Source: Bacillota bacterium (GTDB lineage: Bacteria > Bacillota_I > Bacilli_A > RF39 > UBA660). From it: a stretch of DNA of 64,000 bases. The stretch covers positions 453,291-517,290 of the forward strand of contig SVAS01000001.1 of assembly GCA_015059285.1 (NCBI GenBank), read 5' to 3'. This document shows, one piece after another, positions 35,533 through 44,035 of this stretch; position 1 is the first letter of the stretch; the number at the start of each line of letters is the position of its first letter. The notes beneath the pieces were generated by a model. It ran no database searches. It was given only the letters and a program-made list of their open reading frames with translations, and was not told the DNA's origin. The translations under genes and the position numbers were made by a program.

Positions 35533-37440
35533 CTATATTTTATAATTATCTTCTAAAGTAAAGATAACATTTTCTTCAATCCAATCTTTTCTTGGTTCTA
35601 CTTTATCACCCATTAAAACACTTACTCTTTTTTCAGCTAAAGCAACATCATTAATGTTAATTCTAATTAACATTCTTGTATCAGGATTCATAGTTGTATC
35701 CCATAATTGATCAGGGTTCATTTCTCCTAGCCCTTTATATCTTTGAATACTTGGTTTTCCAGTATTTTCTTTTTTTATTTCTTCTAGTTCTTCATCCGTC
35801 CAAGCATAAAAGATTTTCTTTTTACCGTAGTCTACTTTATATAAAGGAGGTAAAGCTATATAAAGTTTACCAGCTTCAATTAAAGGCTTCATATAACGAT
35901 AAAAGAATGTAATTAAAAGTATTTGAATGTGAGCCCCATCATCATCAGCATCGGTCATAATAATTACTTTATCATAATTAGAATCTTCAATAGTAAAGTC
36001 AGAACCCACTCCAGCACCAATGGTATGAATCATTGTATTAATTTCTTCGTTTTTTAAAATTTCTTCCATTCTTGCTTTTTCTGTATTAACAACTTTTCCC
36101 CTTAAAGGTAAAATAGCTTGGAATTTCCTATCTCTTCCACCTTTAGCACTACCACCAGCAGAATCCCCTTCTACTAAAAATAGTTCATTTTTCTTAGGGT
36201 TTTTAGTTTGAGCTGGAGCAAGTTTTCCAGATAAAGCTCTTTCTTTTTTGTTTTTATCTTTACCATTTCTAGCTTCATCACGAGCGCGTCTTGCGGCTTC
36301 TCTTACATTTTTACTTTTTATAATTTTATCCATAATACTAGTTGCGATTGCTTTGTTTTCTTCTAGAAAAAATTGAAGTTTTTCAGCAACTATATTTTCT
36401 ACAACCGTTCTAGCAATTGGAGTACCTAGTTTACTTTTAGTTTGTCCTTCAAATTGAAGTAAAGCTTCAGGTATTTGAAGACTAATAATAGCAGTTAATC
36501 CTTCTCTAGTATCAGCACCTTCTAAGTTTTTATCCTTTGCTTTTAAATAACCATTAGCTCTTGCATAATCATTAAATACTCTTGTTAAAGCAGTTTTAAA
36601 TCCTACTTCATGACTACCACCATCATTAGTTTTTACATTATTTACAAATGAAACAATATTTTCAGAATAGGTATCAGTATATTGAAAAGCCACATCAACA
36701 TTAATATCATTTTTATTTCCACTAAAAGAATATACTTTATGTAATTCTTTTTTATCGTCATTTAAATATTCTACAAAAGAAGAAAGTCCATCATCATAAT
36801 GAAATACATCTTTTTTATTATCATTAACATCTTCTACTTCAATTGTTAAATTTTTTATAAGGAAAGCAGATTCTTGCATTCTTTCAACGATTGTTGTATA
36901 GGAAAAAGTAGTAATAGGAAATATTTCAGGATCGGGTTTGAATGTTACAGTTGTTCCTGTTTTATGTGTTTTACCAATTTCTTTTAAAGGAACTTTAGTT
37001 TTACCACCATCTTCAAAACGGATGTAATATTCATGCCCATCTCTTTTAATATTTACTTCCATCCACTCACTTAGCGCATTAACAACAGAACCACCAACAC
37101 CATGAAGACCACCAGAAACTTTATAGCCTCCACTTTCAAATTTACCACCGGCATGCAATACTGTGTAAATAACTTCTGGGGTACTTTTTCCTGAAGCATG
37201 CATTCCGGTTGGAACTCCTCTTCCTTCATCCATTACAGTGATAGACTCATCTGCATTTATTATTACTTTTATTTTATTACCATAACCATTGATAACTTCA
37301 TCCATTGCATTATCAACAATTTCCCAAACTAGATGGTGTAATCCTCTTTTGTCAGTAGACCCAATATACATACCGGGTCTTTTTCTTACCGCATCTAATC
37401 CTTCCAATATTTTTATTGAGCTCTCATCATATTTTGCCAT
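35533..37440 (-). CDS. parE: DNA topoisomerase IV subunit B
   Basis: ParE of 635 residues, the ATPase subunit. GHKL ATPase motifs are visible: EIVDNAMDEV (N-box), DEGRGVPTG (G1) and GGLHGVGGSVVNALS (lid). The TOPRIM domain has LFLVEGDSAGGSAKGGR and DADDDGAHI. Pairing directly upstream of parC and the shorter C-terminus indicate ParE rather than GyrB. ATG after GGTGAAAATAT; promoter at 37458-37487. Confidence 0.95.
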   Translation of the reverse strand: MAKYDESSIKILEGLDAVRKRPGMYIGSTDKRGLHHLVWEIVDNAMDEVINGYGNKIKVIINADESITVMDEGRGVPTGMHASGKSTPEVIYTVLHAGGKFESGGYKVSGGLHGVGGSVVNALSEWMEVNIKRDGHEYYIRFEDGGKTKVPLKEIGKTHKTGTTVTFKPDPEIFPITTFSYTTIVERMQESAFLIKNLTIEVEDVNDNKKDVFHYDDGLSSFVEYLNDDKKELHKVYSFSGNKNDINVDVAFQYTDTYSENIVSFVNNVKTNDGGSHEVGFKTALTRVFNDYARANGYLKAKDKNLEGADTREGLTAIISLQIPEALLQFEGQTKSKLGTPIARTVVENIVAEKLQFFLEENKAIATSIMDKIIKSKNVREAARRARDEARNGKDKNKKERALSGKLAPAQTKNPKKNELFLVEGDSAGGSAKGGRDRKFQAILPLRGKVVNTEKARMEEILKNEEINTMIHTIGAGVGSDFTIEDSNYDKVIIMTDADDDGAHIQILLITFFYRYMKPLIEAGKLYIALPPLYKVDYGKKKIFYAWTDEELEEIKKENTGKPSIQRYKGLGEMNPDQLWDTTMNPDTRMLIRININDVALAEKRVSVLMGDKVEPRKDWIEENVIFTLEDNYKI

Positions 37441-37457
37441 ATATTTTCACCGTATTA

Positions 37458-37487
37458 ATTATACCATAAAATAAAAGAATTTGTCCA
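37458..37487 (-). promoter_or_regulatory. promoter of parE-parC
   Basis: Extended -10 TGGTATAAT (TATAAT at 37458-37463) with TGGACA (37482-37487) 18 bp upstream. Confidence 0.6.
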
Positions 37488-37497
37488 AAACAAAAGA

Positions 37498-37522
37498 AAA
37501 AAAGCCTATTAGAAGCTTTTTT
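37498..37522 (-). terminator. terminator downstream of ftsK
   Basis: AAAAAAGC pairs with GCTTTTTT (loop of 9), followed by T-rich sequence on the minus strand, just upstream of the parE promoter. Confidence 0.78.
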
Positions 37523-37524
37523 AG

Positions 37525-37665
37525 GTATGCTAAAAGGTGGATCAACCACCTTTTAACAAAAGTAACATAATAAAATATTCGGAGTAAAATTAGATCAATT
37601 GACCTAACGAAGTTATTCTATCACATTTGAATAATAAAACTTATTTTTATAACAAAGTGATTTTC
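37525..37665 (-). other. structured intergenic region, possible small RNA or 3' UTR
   Basis: No gene is visible in these ~140 bp between ftsK and parE. On the minus strand there is a near-palindrome AGGTCAATTGATCT at 37590-37603 and a strong 9-bp hairpin AAAAGGTGG/CCACCTTTT at 37532-37554, then the terminator at 37498-37522. No convincing promoter was found, so this may simply be the ftsK 3' UTR. Confidence 0.35.
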
Positions 37666-39861
37666 TTATTCATTTTCTTCATTTTTAATTTTAACTAATA
37701 CTTCACGAGGTTTAGAACCATTATTTGGGCCTATTATTCCCCTTTCTTCTAATAAGTCAATACAACGAGCTGCACGATTATATCCTAATCTAAATCTTCT
37801 TTGCAGTAATGATGCACTAGCTTTTCCTTGAGTTACTACAAATTCAACAATTTCATTATATAAAGGTTCTTCATAATCATCTTTACTATCAATCATCGTT
37901 GTTGCACCTTTCATATCTTCTTCATCCATTGTAAATGTTTCATCGTATTTAGCTTTTTGTTGTTTTATTGTATAATCAACGACATTTTTGATTTCATCAT
38001 CAGAAATGAATGTTCCTTGAATACGAATCGGCATATTTTCACCTTGTGGTAAAAATAACATATCACCTTTACCTAAAAGTTTTTCTGCACCGACCATATC
38101 AAGTATTGTTCTAGAATCAATACTTGATGAAACTGCAAATGAAATACGAGAAGGAATATTGGCTTTTACAACCCCTGTAATAACATCTGTAGATGGTCTT
38201 TGTGTAGCTACAATCAAATGAATTCCAGCAGCTCTTGCCATTTGTGTAATTCTCATAATAGAATCTTCTACTTCTTTAGCAGCAACTAACATAAGATCTG
38301 CAAGTTCATCAATAATAACAACTATATAAGGTATTTTTCTTAATTGTTCGCATTCTTCTAAATTAGCGTTTTTCTTTTCAACATACATATTATAACCAGC
38401 AATATTTTTAGTGCCACTATTTTCAAACAAATCATAACGCCTTTCCATTTCGGCAACAATTTTCTTTAAAGCAATATTAGCTTTTTTAGGATCTGTTACA
38501 ACTGGCGCAAGTAAATGTGGAACACCATTATACATTGATAGTTCTACTTTTTTAGGATCAACCAACACCAGTTTTACTTCATCTGGTCTAGAACGCATTA
38601 AAATAGAAGTTATCATACTATTAATACAAACTGATTTACCACTACCAGTAGAACCAGCTACTAAAAGATGCGGAGTTTTATTAATTTCACAATATTGCGG
38701 ATTACCCATAATATCACGGCCTAATGTTACTAAAAGTTTTGCATCTCCTAAACTTTTTGGTACTCGTTCTAATATTTCTCTTACTGAAACCATTGATATT
38801 TGCTTATTTGGAAGTTCAATACCAATTGTTTTTTTACCTGGAATTGGTGCTTGAATTTTAACAGCTTTGGCAGCCAAAGCTAAAGCTATTTCTTTATCAA
38901 GACTAACAATCTTACTTACTTTCGTTCCAGCTTTTATTTCTATTTCATATTGCGTTACAGCAGGACCTACATGAGCTGCTACTACTTTACCATCTATACC
39001 AAAATCTTTAAAAACTGTTTCTAAAATTGGAGCATTTGCTTTTATAGCAGCTTCGTTTTCTTTTGTATTTGTTTTTACTGGTTTAGAAAGTAATGTAATT
39101 GGCGGATAAAAATAAACGCCTGGTTTTTCTTCTTTTTCCTCTTTTGTATCAGTAGTTGTTTGTTTTTCTTGTAATTGTTTTTTATCATCTATTTGCATCA
39201 AATCATTCATGCTAGATACAACAATTTTATTATCTTCTTCATATTCATCTTCTACTTTACTAATTTCTAATTTATCTTTTTTACTATCTTTGCGAGCTCC
39301 AATGTTCTTAGTTTTATTTTTACACCATTTAACCATGTCATAAATAGATAATCCTGTAAACATAATAAAACCACTTATAATGAGTACAATACAAACTACT
39401 TTTGTTCCTTCAATTGAAAATAATTTTACAAATGAAAATGAAAATAAAGCTCCAAAAATACCTCCACCATATATGTTAGCACCTTCTGAAAAAGACATTA
39501 GATTATTAATAGTTTCTTTAAAAATTTCAAAACCCTCTAAACTAAATTCTTTAACATAACCAATATGATATAAAATCAAAACCGATAAAACTAAAATATA
39601 TAAACCTACTAAATTTGAAGTAAAAAAACTAGGTTTATCTCTTTTAACCATCATATATATACCTACAAGAGCGACTGAAAATAATAAAATATTATATAAT
39701 TCACCCACTAAGAATGCGGAAAAGCATTTAATAAAATTACCCACTAGTCCAAATTCACATATTCCTATTATTGCAATTAATATAAGTAAAATTCCTACTA
39801 ATTCTATTTGATATCCACTTGAGGATTTTTTTTCTTCTTTACGTTTTTTTCTTTTTGCCAT
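37666..39861 (-). CDS. ftsK: FtsK/SpoIIIE DNA translocase
   Basis: DNA translocase of about 731 residues that pumps chromosome ends across the division septum. Four membrane helices (about 20-170), an acidic linker, the alpha-beta motor with Walker A GSTGSGKS (about residue 405) and Walker [12 protein letters not shown], and the C-terminal winged-helix gamma domain ([18 protein letters not shown]) that reads orientation sequences. GGAGG 8 nt upstream fixes the ATG at 39861; the longer frame is unsupported. The linker is shorter than in E. coli FtsK and similar to Bacillus SpoIIIE/SftA. Confidence 0.94.
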   Translation of the reverse strand: MAKRKKRKEEKKSSSGYQIELVGILLILIAIIGICEFGLVGNFIKCFSAFLVGELYNILLFSVALVGIYMMVKRDKPSFFTSNLVGLYILVLSVLILYHIGYVKEFSLEGFEIFKETINNLMSFSEGANIYGGGIFGALFSFSFVKLFSIEGTKVVCIVLIISGFIMFTGLSIYDMVKWCKNKTKNIGARKDSKKDKLEISKVEDEYEEDNKIVVSSMNDLMQIDDKKQLQEKQTTTDTKEEKEEKPGVYFYPPITLLSKPVKTNTKENEAAIKANAPILETVFKDFGIDGKVVAAHVGPAVTQYEIEIKAGTKVSKIVSLDKEIALALAAKAVKIQAPIPGKKTIGIELPNKQISMVSVREILERVPKSLGDAKLLVTLGRDIMGNPQYCEINKTPHLLVAGSTGSGKSVCINSMITSILMRSRPDEVKLVLVDPKKVELSMYNGVPHLLAPVVTDPKKANIALKKIVAEMERRYDLFENSGTKNIAGYNMYVEKKNANLEECEQLRKIPYIVVIIDELADLMLVAAKEVEDSIMRITQMARAAGIHLIVATQRPSTDVITGVVKANIPSRISFAVSSSIDSRTILDMVGAEKLLGKGDMLFLPQGENMPIRIQGTFISDDEIKNVVDYTIKQQKAKYDETFTMDEEDMKGATTMIDSKDDYEEPLYNEIVEFVVTQGKASASLLQRRFRLGYNRAARCIDLLEERGIIGPNNGSKPREVLVKIKNEENE

Positions 39862-39935
39862 GTTTATTACCTCCACAACTATTCTAATTAATACCATTAT
39901 ATCACGAATTAATTTTTTCATAAAGATATTAAAAA

Positions 39936-39959
39936 AAATTACTATTAATTTAGTAATTT
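39936..39959 (-). terminator. terminator of obgE
   Basis: AAATTACTA pairs with TAGTAATTT (loop of 6), followed by TTTTTAATATC on the minus strand. Confidence 0.87.
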
Positions 39960-41234
39960 TTATAAACGATATTCAAACTCATAATCAAGAATTCTAACGG
40001 TATCGCCATCTTTTGCGCCTAATTCTCTAAGTTTAGCATCTATTCCCATTTTTCTTAATTTATTAGCAAATCTATTAGCTGCTTCATCAGTTGTAAATCT
40101 AGTCATTCTAAGTAGTTTTTCTACTTCTTTACCAAGTATTACCCAAGTATCATTATCTCTATGAATTGTAAATGGTTGTTCTCTTTCAAATTTATATAGA
40201 ATATGACTTTCAATTTTTTCATCTTCATATAATGGCTCTTTTTCAATTTTATCTAACATATCTGCAATTACCATTAAAACTTCGTCAACGCCTTCATTCG
40301 TAAGCGCAGATATAGGATATATTTGAACATCTTTTACTTTTTCTTTAAATTTTTTTAGATTTTCGCTACTATCAGGCATATCCATTTTATTAGCTAAAAT
40401 AATTTGTGGCTTATTTAAAATTTTAGGATTAAAGTTTTCTAATTCTTTATTGATAGTTACATAATCTTGGTAAGGGTCTCTTCCTTCAAATGAACTCATA
40501 TCAATAATATGAGCAATTACTCTAGTTCTTTCAATGTGTTTTAAAAATCTATCCCCTAAACCTTCTCCCAGTGAAGCACCTTCAATAAGTCCCGGTAAAT
40601 CAGCAACAACAAAACTACGATTATCTTTTGTTTTTACAACTCCTAAGTTTGGTGATAAAGTTGTAAAATGATAAGCTGCTATTTTGGGTTTGGCAGCTGA
40701 TATTTTTGATATAAATGTGGATTTACCAACACTTGGAAGACCTACTAAACCAACATCAGCTAGTAATTTTAATTCAACTTTTACTTTTCTTACTTCTCCT
40801 GGTTCACCATTTTCAGCAAAAGCAGGTGCAGGATTAGAACGTGTAGCAAATGCTATATTTCCTCTTCCACCTCTTCCACCATAAGCAGCTATTACTTCAT
40901 CTGTTTTTTCAGTAAGGTCAGCAATTACTAAACCACTTTCTAAATCCGTAATAACAGTACCTGCTGGAACCCTAACAACAACGTCTGTTGCGTTAGCTCC
41001 GTGCTTACCTTTACCTTCTCCATTAACACCTTTATTACCTTTAATTACTTTTTTATATCTTAAATCTATTAGTGTATTTAACCCTTCATCAACAACAAAT
41101 TTAATGTTAGAACCACGACCACCATTTCCACCAAATGGGCCTCCCATTTCAACATATTTTTCTCGTCTAAATGCCATACAGCCATTTCCGCCATCACCAG
41201 CTTGTAGTTCTAAAATAACTTCATCAACAAACAT
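39960..41234 (-). CDS. obgE: GTPase ObgE/CgtA
   Basis: Ribosome-associated Obg GTPase of 424 residues. N-terminal Gly-rich Obg fold (1-158), G domain with G1 GLPSVGKS (about 165), G3 [10 protein letters not shown]4 NKMD, and the C-terminal OCT domain (about 345-424). It acts in 50S assembly and growth control. In Bacillus obg lies directly after spo0B and rpmA; here a UPF0316 gene, a CPBP gene and a small RNA-like unit separate it from rpmA. The start follows AGAGGTGTCTTT. Confidence 0.95.
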   Translation of the reverse strand: MFVDEVILELQAGDGGNGCMAFRREKYVEMGGPFGGNGGRGSNIKFVVDEGLNTLIDLRYKKVIKGNKGVNGEGKGKHGANATDVVVRVPAGTVITDLESGLVIADLTEKTDEVIAAYGGRGGRGNIAFATRSNPAPAFAENGEPGEVRKVKVELKLLADVGLVGLPSVGKSTFISKISAAKPKIAAYHFTTLSPNLGVVKTKDNRSFVVADLPGLIEGASLGEGLGDRFLKHIERTRVIAHIIDMSSFEGRDPYQDYVTINKELENFNPKILNKPQIILANKMDMPDSSENLKKFKEKVKDVQIYPISALTNEGVDEVLMVIADMLDKIEKEPLYEDEKIESHILYKFEREQPFTIHRDNDTWVILGKEVEKLLRMTRFTTDEAANRFANKLRKMGIDAKLRELGAKDGDTVRILDYEFEYRL

Positions 41235-41257
41235 AAAGACACCTCTTTTCTTTCAAT

Positions 41258-41286
41258 ATTATACCTTATTCTAAATATAAATCAAA
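41258..41286 (-). promoter_or_regulatory. promoter of obgE
   Basis: Minus-strand TTTGAT (41281-41286), 17-bp spacer, TATAAT (41258-41263). Confidence 0.5.
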
Positions 41287-41302
41287 TAGTTTATAAAAAA
41301 AA

Positions 41303-41317
41303 GATAATTAAATTACC
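41303..41317 (-). terminator. terminator of the UPF0316 gene
   Basis: GGTAAT pairs with ATTATC (one G-U) around a 3-nt loop, followed by eight T on the minus strand. Confidence 0.7.
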
Positions 41318-41833
41318 TTATTTAAAATAGCCATTTTGTACCATTTTTGTTTCATTAACAACAATAAATGCTTTTTCATCTAAACTTTTAATCAAATCTC
41401 TTAGATGACTAAAGTTTCTTTTATCAATTTCAATAAATAACATATATTTATCTTTATCTTGTTCTTGACCTTTAACGTCGATTACCGATACTGCATACCC
41501 TTCTTTTCTAATAGTATTAACTATTTGGTTATTATTTTCAGATAAAATAACTTGTACACCAAAGTTACCTTTAATAAAAGTATTAGATAGATATCCACCT
41601 ATATAGGTTCCAGTTGCAAATCCTCCAGCATAAGAAATAGCAATCCAAATACTATCTAAATCAGTATTTAAAGCTTCTCTAACTATTAAAAACCATATTA
41701 ATAATTCAACAAAACCTATTAAACTTGCGATTAAGGTTTTTCCTTTAACCATAACAATAGTACGCATGGTTCCTAAAGAAACATCCAAAATCCTTACTAA
41801 AAACACTTTTAAACATAAAATTAACAATTCCAT
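41318..41833 (-). CDS. UPF0316 membrane protein (DUF5698/DUF2179)
   Basis: Protein of 171 residues with three hydrophobic segments (about 3-22, 32-52 and 60-80; DUF5698) and a cytoplasmic C-terminal DUF2179 domain (about 95-165) with a beta-alpha fold (VIDVKGQEQDKDKYMLFIEI). Matches the UPF0316 family (B. subtilis YebE-like) by order and length. The start ATG at 41833 follows AGGTGAATGT; a longer frame to 41893 is not supported. Molecular role unknown. It is downstream of the small peptide gene and may be co-transcribed with it. Confidence 0.85.
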   Translation of the reverse strand: MELLILCLKVFLVRILDVSLGTMRTIVMVKGKTLIASLIGFVELLIWFLIVREALNTDLDSIWIAISYAGGFATGTYIGGYLSNTFIKGNFGVQVILSENNNQIVNTIRKEGYAVSVIDVKGQEQDKDKYMLFIEIDKRNFSHLRDLIKSLDEKAFIVVNETKMVQNGYFK

Positions 41834-41864
41834 ACATTCACCTACAATTAATATTGACACATTT

Positions 41865-42023
41865 TTATTTTTTATTACCAAAGATAGTCGCAATAACCAA
41901 AATAATTATTACAACGACAATTATTATGATAATCATATTCATATTTTTAGCTCCTGATGGAGCTTTTTGAACAACTGCCAATGTTGATATATCTATTTTA
42001 CTGGCAAAATTTAATATATTCAT
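41865..42023 (-). CDS. 52-residue membrane peptide next to a CPBP protein
   Basis: Very small protein that I do not recognise. It has a polar N-terminal part (MNILNFASKIDISTLAVVQK), a short APSGAK linker, and a C-terminal hydrophobic helix made almost only of Ile and Val (about residues 32-47), ending in FGNKK. GGGAG lies 9 nt before the ATG at 42023, inside the end of the upstream CPBP gene, whose stop is only 5 nt before. The tight coupling suggests a functional pair. It could be a small membrane subunit or a modified or exported peptide; a double-glycine leader is not present. Confidence 0.68.
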   Translation of the reverse strand: MNILNFASKIDISTLAVVQKAPSGAKNMNMIIIIIVVVIIILVIATIFGNKK

Positions 42024-42027
42024 ATTA

Positions 42028-42708
42028 TTATGCTCCCATTCTAGCAAGCATAATAATTAAAGGTATTAAGTTATAAGAAAATTTTATCAACATAGGCATA
42101 ACAATATTATCCTTATTTTTAATATAAACATGAGATAGTACTGCTGAAAAAGCAAAATAACTAATCATATCAAAAATAGTTAGTACACTAATATCTGTAT
42201 ACATAATATTTATTAATGCGTATATTAAACTACTAGTTACAATAAACAAAGCATTATTATTTATTATTTCTCTAATTGTTTTTTTAAATACTAATTCTTC
42301 AGCAATTGGAGCAAATATAAGAGCTTTAAATATCGTATAAATAGTAGAAATACTTGCTAAAGAATAAATAGATGTAGTATTGCCATCACTTTCTAAAGAA
42401 GGAAAAATCATTTCTGTAATAATTCCCCCAAGTATGTTTATAGCAAATAAAATTGCAACCCATTTTATAACAAATAATATTTTTTTTGAAATAGAAAATT
42501 CTTTAACAAAAGTTATAAATCCTTGTTTTAAATTATTTTTATAAAGAATAACTATTCCTAAAAAGAAAACCAAATCCGCAATAAAAACAGTTATTATTTC
42601 ATCTGTTATACCACAAATATTTAAAATACTAGTTATTACTGTTGTATAAATAAAATAAACTAGAAATATTACAATTAGTTTTAGCAGTTGTTTTGTTTTC
42701 TCATTCAT
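42028..42708 (-). CDS. CPBP-family intramembrane protein, catalytic His absent
   Basis: Membrane protein of 226 residues with about seven hydrophobic segments, matching the CPBP/CAAX-prenyl-protease (Abi, PF02517) family. Motif 1 is present as PIAEELVF (about residue 136), although the usual Arg is Lys. The expected His of motif 2 (SSLxFALxH) is Asn in SSLIYALIN, and the His of motif 4 (xxHxxxN) is Lys in MLIKFSYN. The fold is clear but proteolysis looks lost or altered. CPBP proteins are often linked to bacteriocin immunity and peptide processing. The 52-aa peptide gene follows 5 nt later. Promoter at 42731-42759. Confidence 0.8.
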   Translation of the reverse strand: MNEKTKQLLKLIVIFLVYFIYTTVITSILNICGITDEIITVFIADLVFFLGIVILYKNNLKQGFITFVKEFSISKKILFVIKWVAILFAINILGGIITEMIFPSLESDGNTTSIYSLASISTIYTIFKALIFAPIAEELVFKKTIREIINNNALFIVTSSLIYALINIMYTDISVLTIFDMISYFAFSAVLSHVYIKNKDNIVMPMLIKFSYNLIPLIIMLARMGA

Positions 42709-42730
42709 ATAATCCCTACTTTCTAGTTAG

Positions 42731-42759
42731 ATTATAACAACTATAATATTAAAAAGCAA
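42731..42759 (-). promoter_or_regulatory. promoter of the CPBP/peptide operon
   Basis: Minus-strand TTGCTT (42754-42759), 17-bp spacer, TATAAT (42731-42736). Confidence 0.65.
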
Positions 42760-42796
42760 GTAATATAGTAAAGTTGACATATGGTTTTAAAAAAAA

Positions 42797-42815
42797 CTCC
42801 GGCATTATACCGGAG
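42797..42815 (-). terminator. terminator of the small transcription unit upstream of the CPBP gene
   Basis: GC-rich stem CTCCGG/CCGGAG with a 7-nt loop, followed by eight T on the minus strand. One of the strongest terminators in the window. Confidence 0.93.
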
Positions 42816-42872
42816 CATCGTTTTAACTAATTAGTTATATATACTGCGCAAAAAAATAAACTTATTAGTTAA

Positions 42873-42902
42873 TTAGAAGAATCTTGATAGCCATCTCCAC
42901 AT
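42873..42902 (-). CDS. candidate 9-residue micropeptide
   Basis: ATG at 42902 follows AAAGGAGG with an ideal 8-nt gap and encodes MWRWLSRFF then TAA. The peptide is aromatic and basic (two Trp, two Phe, two Arg). The quality of the binding site, better than for most long genes here, argues for real translation. It may be regulatory (ribosome stalling) rather than a stable product. Unproven without ribosome profiling. Confidence 0.45.
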   Translation of the reverse strand: MWRWLSRFF

Positions 42903-42944
42903 AGTTACGGCCTCCTTTCACCTCTAAAACATTACTACAATTAA

Positions 42945-42973
42945 AATATATCACAAAAAAAGATAAAATACAA
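42945..42973 (-). promoter_or_regulatory. candidate promoter of the micropeptide unit
   Basis: Minus-strand TTGTAT (42968-42973), 17-bp spacer, TATATT (42945-42950). The -35 overlaps the loop and right arm of the rpmA terminator, so the unit could also be fed by read-through. Confidence 0.45.
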
Positions 42974-42986
42974 CTATTTTATCTTT
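42959..42986 (-). terminator. terminator of rplU-prp-rpmA
   Basis: 11-bp stem (AAGATAAAATA with complement), 4-nt loop, followed by seven T on the minus strand. Confidence 0.85.
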
Positions 42987-42998
42987 TAATATATTATA

Positions 42999-43289
42999 TT
43001 ATTTTTCTAAATAAACGCTAACTTGTTTTTTATCTCTACCCATACGTTCGAATTTAACATAACCTGCTACTTTAGCATATAGAGTGTCATCACTACCAAT
43101 TCCTACATTAACACCTGGATAAATTTTTGTTCCACGTTGACGATAGATAATTGAACCACCAGATACATATTCTCCATCAGCCGCTTTAGCACCTAATCTT
43201 TTAGCAATAGAGTCACGACCATTTTTTGTTGACCCTTGACCTTTTTTATGGGCAAATAATTGAATGTTTAACTTTAATAAATTCATCAT
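42999..43289 (-). CDS. rpmA: 50S ribosomal protein L27 (with cleavable N-terminus)
   Basis: bL27 of 96 residues. The first ~12 residues (LLKLNIQLF) form the Firmicutes-type extension cut before AHKKG by the Prp protease, whose gene lies directly upstream. The mature sequence has the usual [11 protein letters not shown] and the [10 protein letters not shown] core. GGAGGTGTCCTAG precedes two adjacent ATGs (43289, 43286). Confidence 0.96.
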   Translation of the reverse strand: MMNLLKLNIQLFAHKKGQGSTKNGRDSIAKRLGAKAADGEYVSGGSIIYRQRGTKIYPGVNVGIGSDDTLYAKVAGYVKFERMGRDKKQVSVYLEK

Positions 43290-43601
43290 CTAGGACACCT
43301 CCCTATTTATTTTAATATTTTTATTATAATCTTTTTCTAATTCTTCTAATAAATCAATCATATTTTGAATTAAAATATCAATTGTTTCATTATGTTTTTT
43401 TACGTTTATAACTAAATCATGATTTTGATCATAGTCAATCGCATTTTCATCTAACTTTAAAATGCCATTAATAGTTGTTATTGCAATACTTGAAACAGCT
43501 GCACATACAATATCTTTACCATGAACATCATAACCAGCATGGCCCGATATTCTAATGTTATTAATCTTATCATCAAATGTTTTAATAACTACTTTAATCA
43601 T
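43290..43601 (-). CDS. prp: ribosomal-processing cysteine protease Prp
   Basis: Prp (YsxB) of 103 residues, which removes the N-terminal extension of L27, an essential step in Firmicutes ribosome assembly. Catalytic His in GHAGYDVHGKD (about residue 21) and Cys in DIVCAAVSS (about residue 33) are both present. The gene lies between rplU and rpmA, and the L27 here has the matching cleavage sequence. Confidence 0.94.
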   Translation of the reverse strand: MIKVVIKTFDDKINNIRISGHAGYDVHGKDIVCAAVSSIAITTINGILKLDENAIDYDQNHDLVINVKKHNETIDILIQNMIDLLEELEKDYNKNIKINREVS

Positions 43602-43602
43602 A

Positions 43603-43905
43603 TTATTTACTTCTAATTGTTTTTATTTCAACTTTAGTATATGGTTGACGATGACCTTGAGTTTTACGATACTTTTTCTTAGGATTGTATTTAAATACTT
43701 TAATTTTTTTACTTTTTCCGTGTTTAATTACTTCTCCTACTACTTCAGCATTTTGTACATATGGACGTCCTAGTGCTCCATTAGCCATTAATACTTTATC
43801 AAAAACAACTTCTTTTCCAGTTTCAGTTTCTAATTTTTCAATATATAAAACTGTTCCTTCTTCTACATAATATTGTTTTCCTCCAGTTTCAATAACTGCT
43901 TTCAT
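43603..43905 (-). CDS. rplU: 50S ribosomal protein L21
   Basis: bL21 of 100 residues with the family's MKAVIETGGKQYYVEEG start and the basic KYNPKKKYRKTQGHRQ segment near the C-terminus. First gene of rplU-prp-rpmA, preceded by a structured L21 leader and a strong promoter. Confidence 0.97.
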   Translation of the reverse strand: MKAVIETGGKQYYVEEGTVLYIEKLETETGKEVVFDKVLMANGALGRPYVQNAEVVGEVIKHGKSKKIKVFKYNPKKKYRKTQGHRQPYTKVEIKTIRSK

Positions 43906-44000
43906 ATTCTTCCTCCTAACCTTTATAATCTAAGACTCGCCTTTAAGGTGTTTACACTTAAACCTTTTCAGTGCGGTTGTAGAGTAAAGGCTCTACACAA
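43906..44000 (-). ncRNA. ribosomal protein L21 leader
   Basis: The ~95-nt 5' UTR of rplU folds into hairpins: TTGTGTAGAG with CTCTACAA (about 43979-44000), and AAGGTTTAAGTGT with AACACCTT, then the AGGAGG binding site. Position and structure fit the known Firmicutes L21 leader (Rfam family), proposed to mediate autoregulation by L21. Confidence 0.75.
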
Positions 44001-44006
44001 TATAAG

Positions 44007-44035
44007 ATTTTATCATATTAACCTTTATATGTCAA
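44007..44035 (-). promoter_or_regulatory. promoter of rplU-prp-rpmA
   Basis: Minus-strand TTGACA (44030-44035), 17-bp spacer, TAAAAT (44007-44012). It lies within the last codons of the upstream spoIVFB-like gene. Confidence 0.85.

Larger units (their letters stand above)
42797..42940 (-). ncRNA. small structured transcript with 9-codon reading frame (candidate)
   Basis: A self-contained unit between rpmA and the CPBP gene: candidate promoter at 42945-42973, a short frame with a near-perfect ribosome binding site, a long imperfect hairpin (TTAACTAAT ... ATTAGTTAA, about 42831-42880) and then the strong terminator. The order (leader peptide, alternative hairpin, terminator) resembles attenuator leaders, but the next gene has its own promoter beyond the terminator. 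It could be a leader or attenuator, an sRNA, or a micropeptide mRNA. Confidence 0.5.

Noticed and set aside
37600-37625. A stretch reading ATAACTTCGT on the minus strand resembles a loxP half-site.
   Set aside because: There is no matching inverted arm or spacer, and a 10-mer match is expected by chance in AT-rich DNA.
41865-42047. A longer start (42047) for the 52-residue peptide.
   Set aside because: It would overlap the CPBP end without a binding site, whereas GGGAG lies 9 nt before the ATG at 42023.
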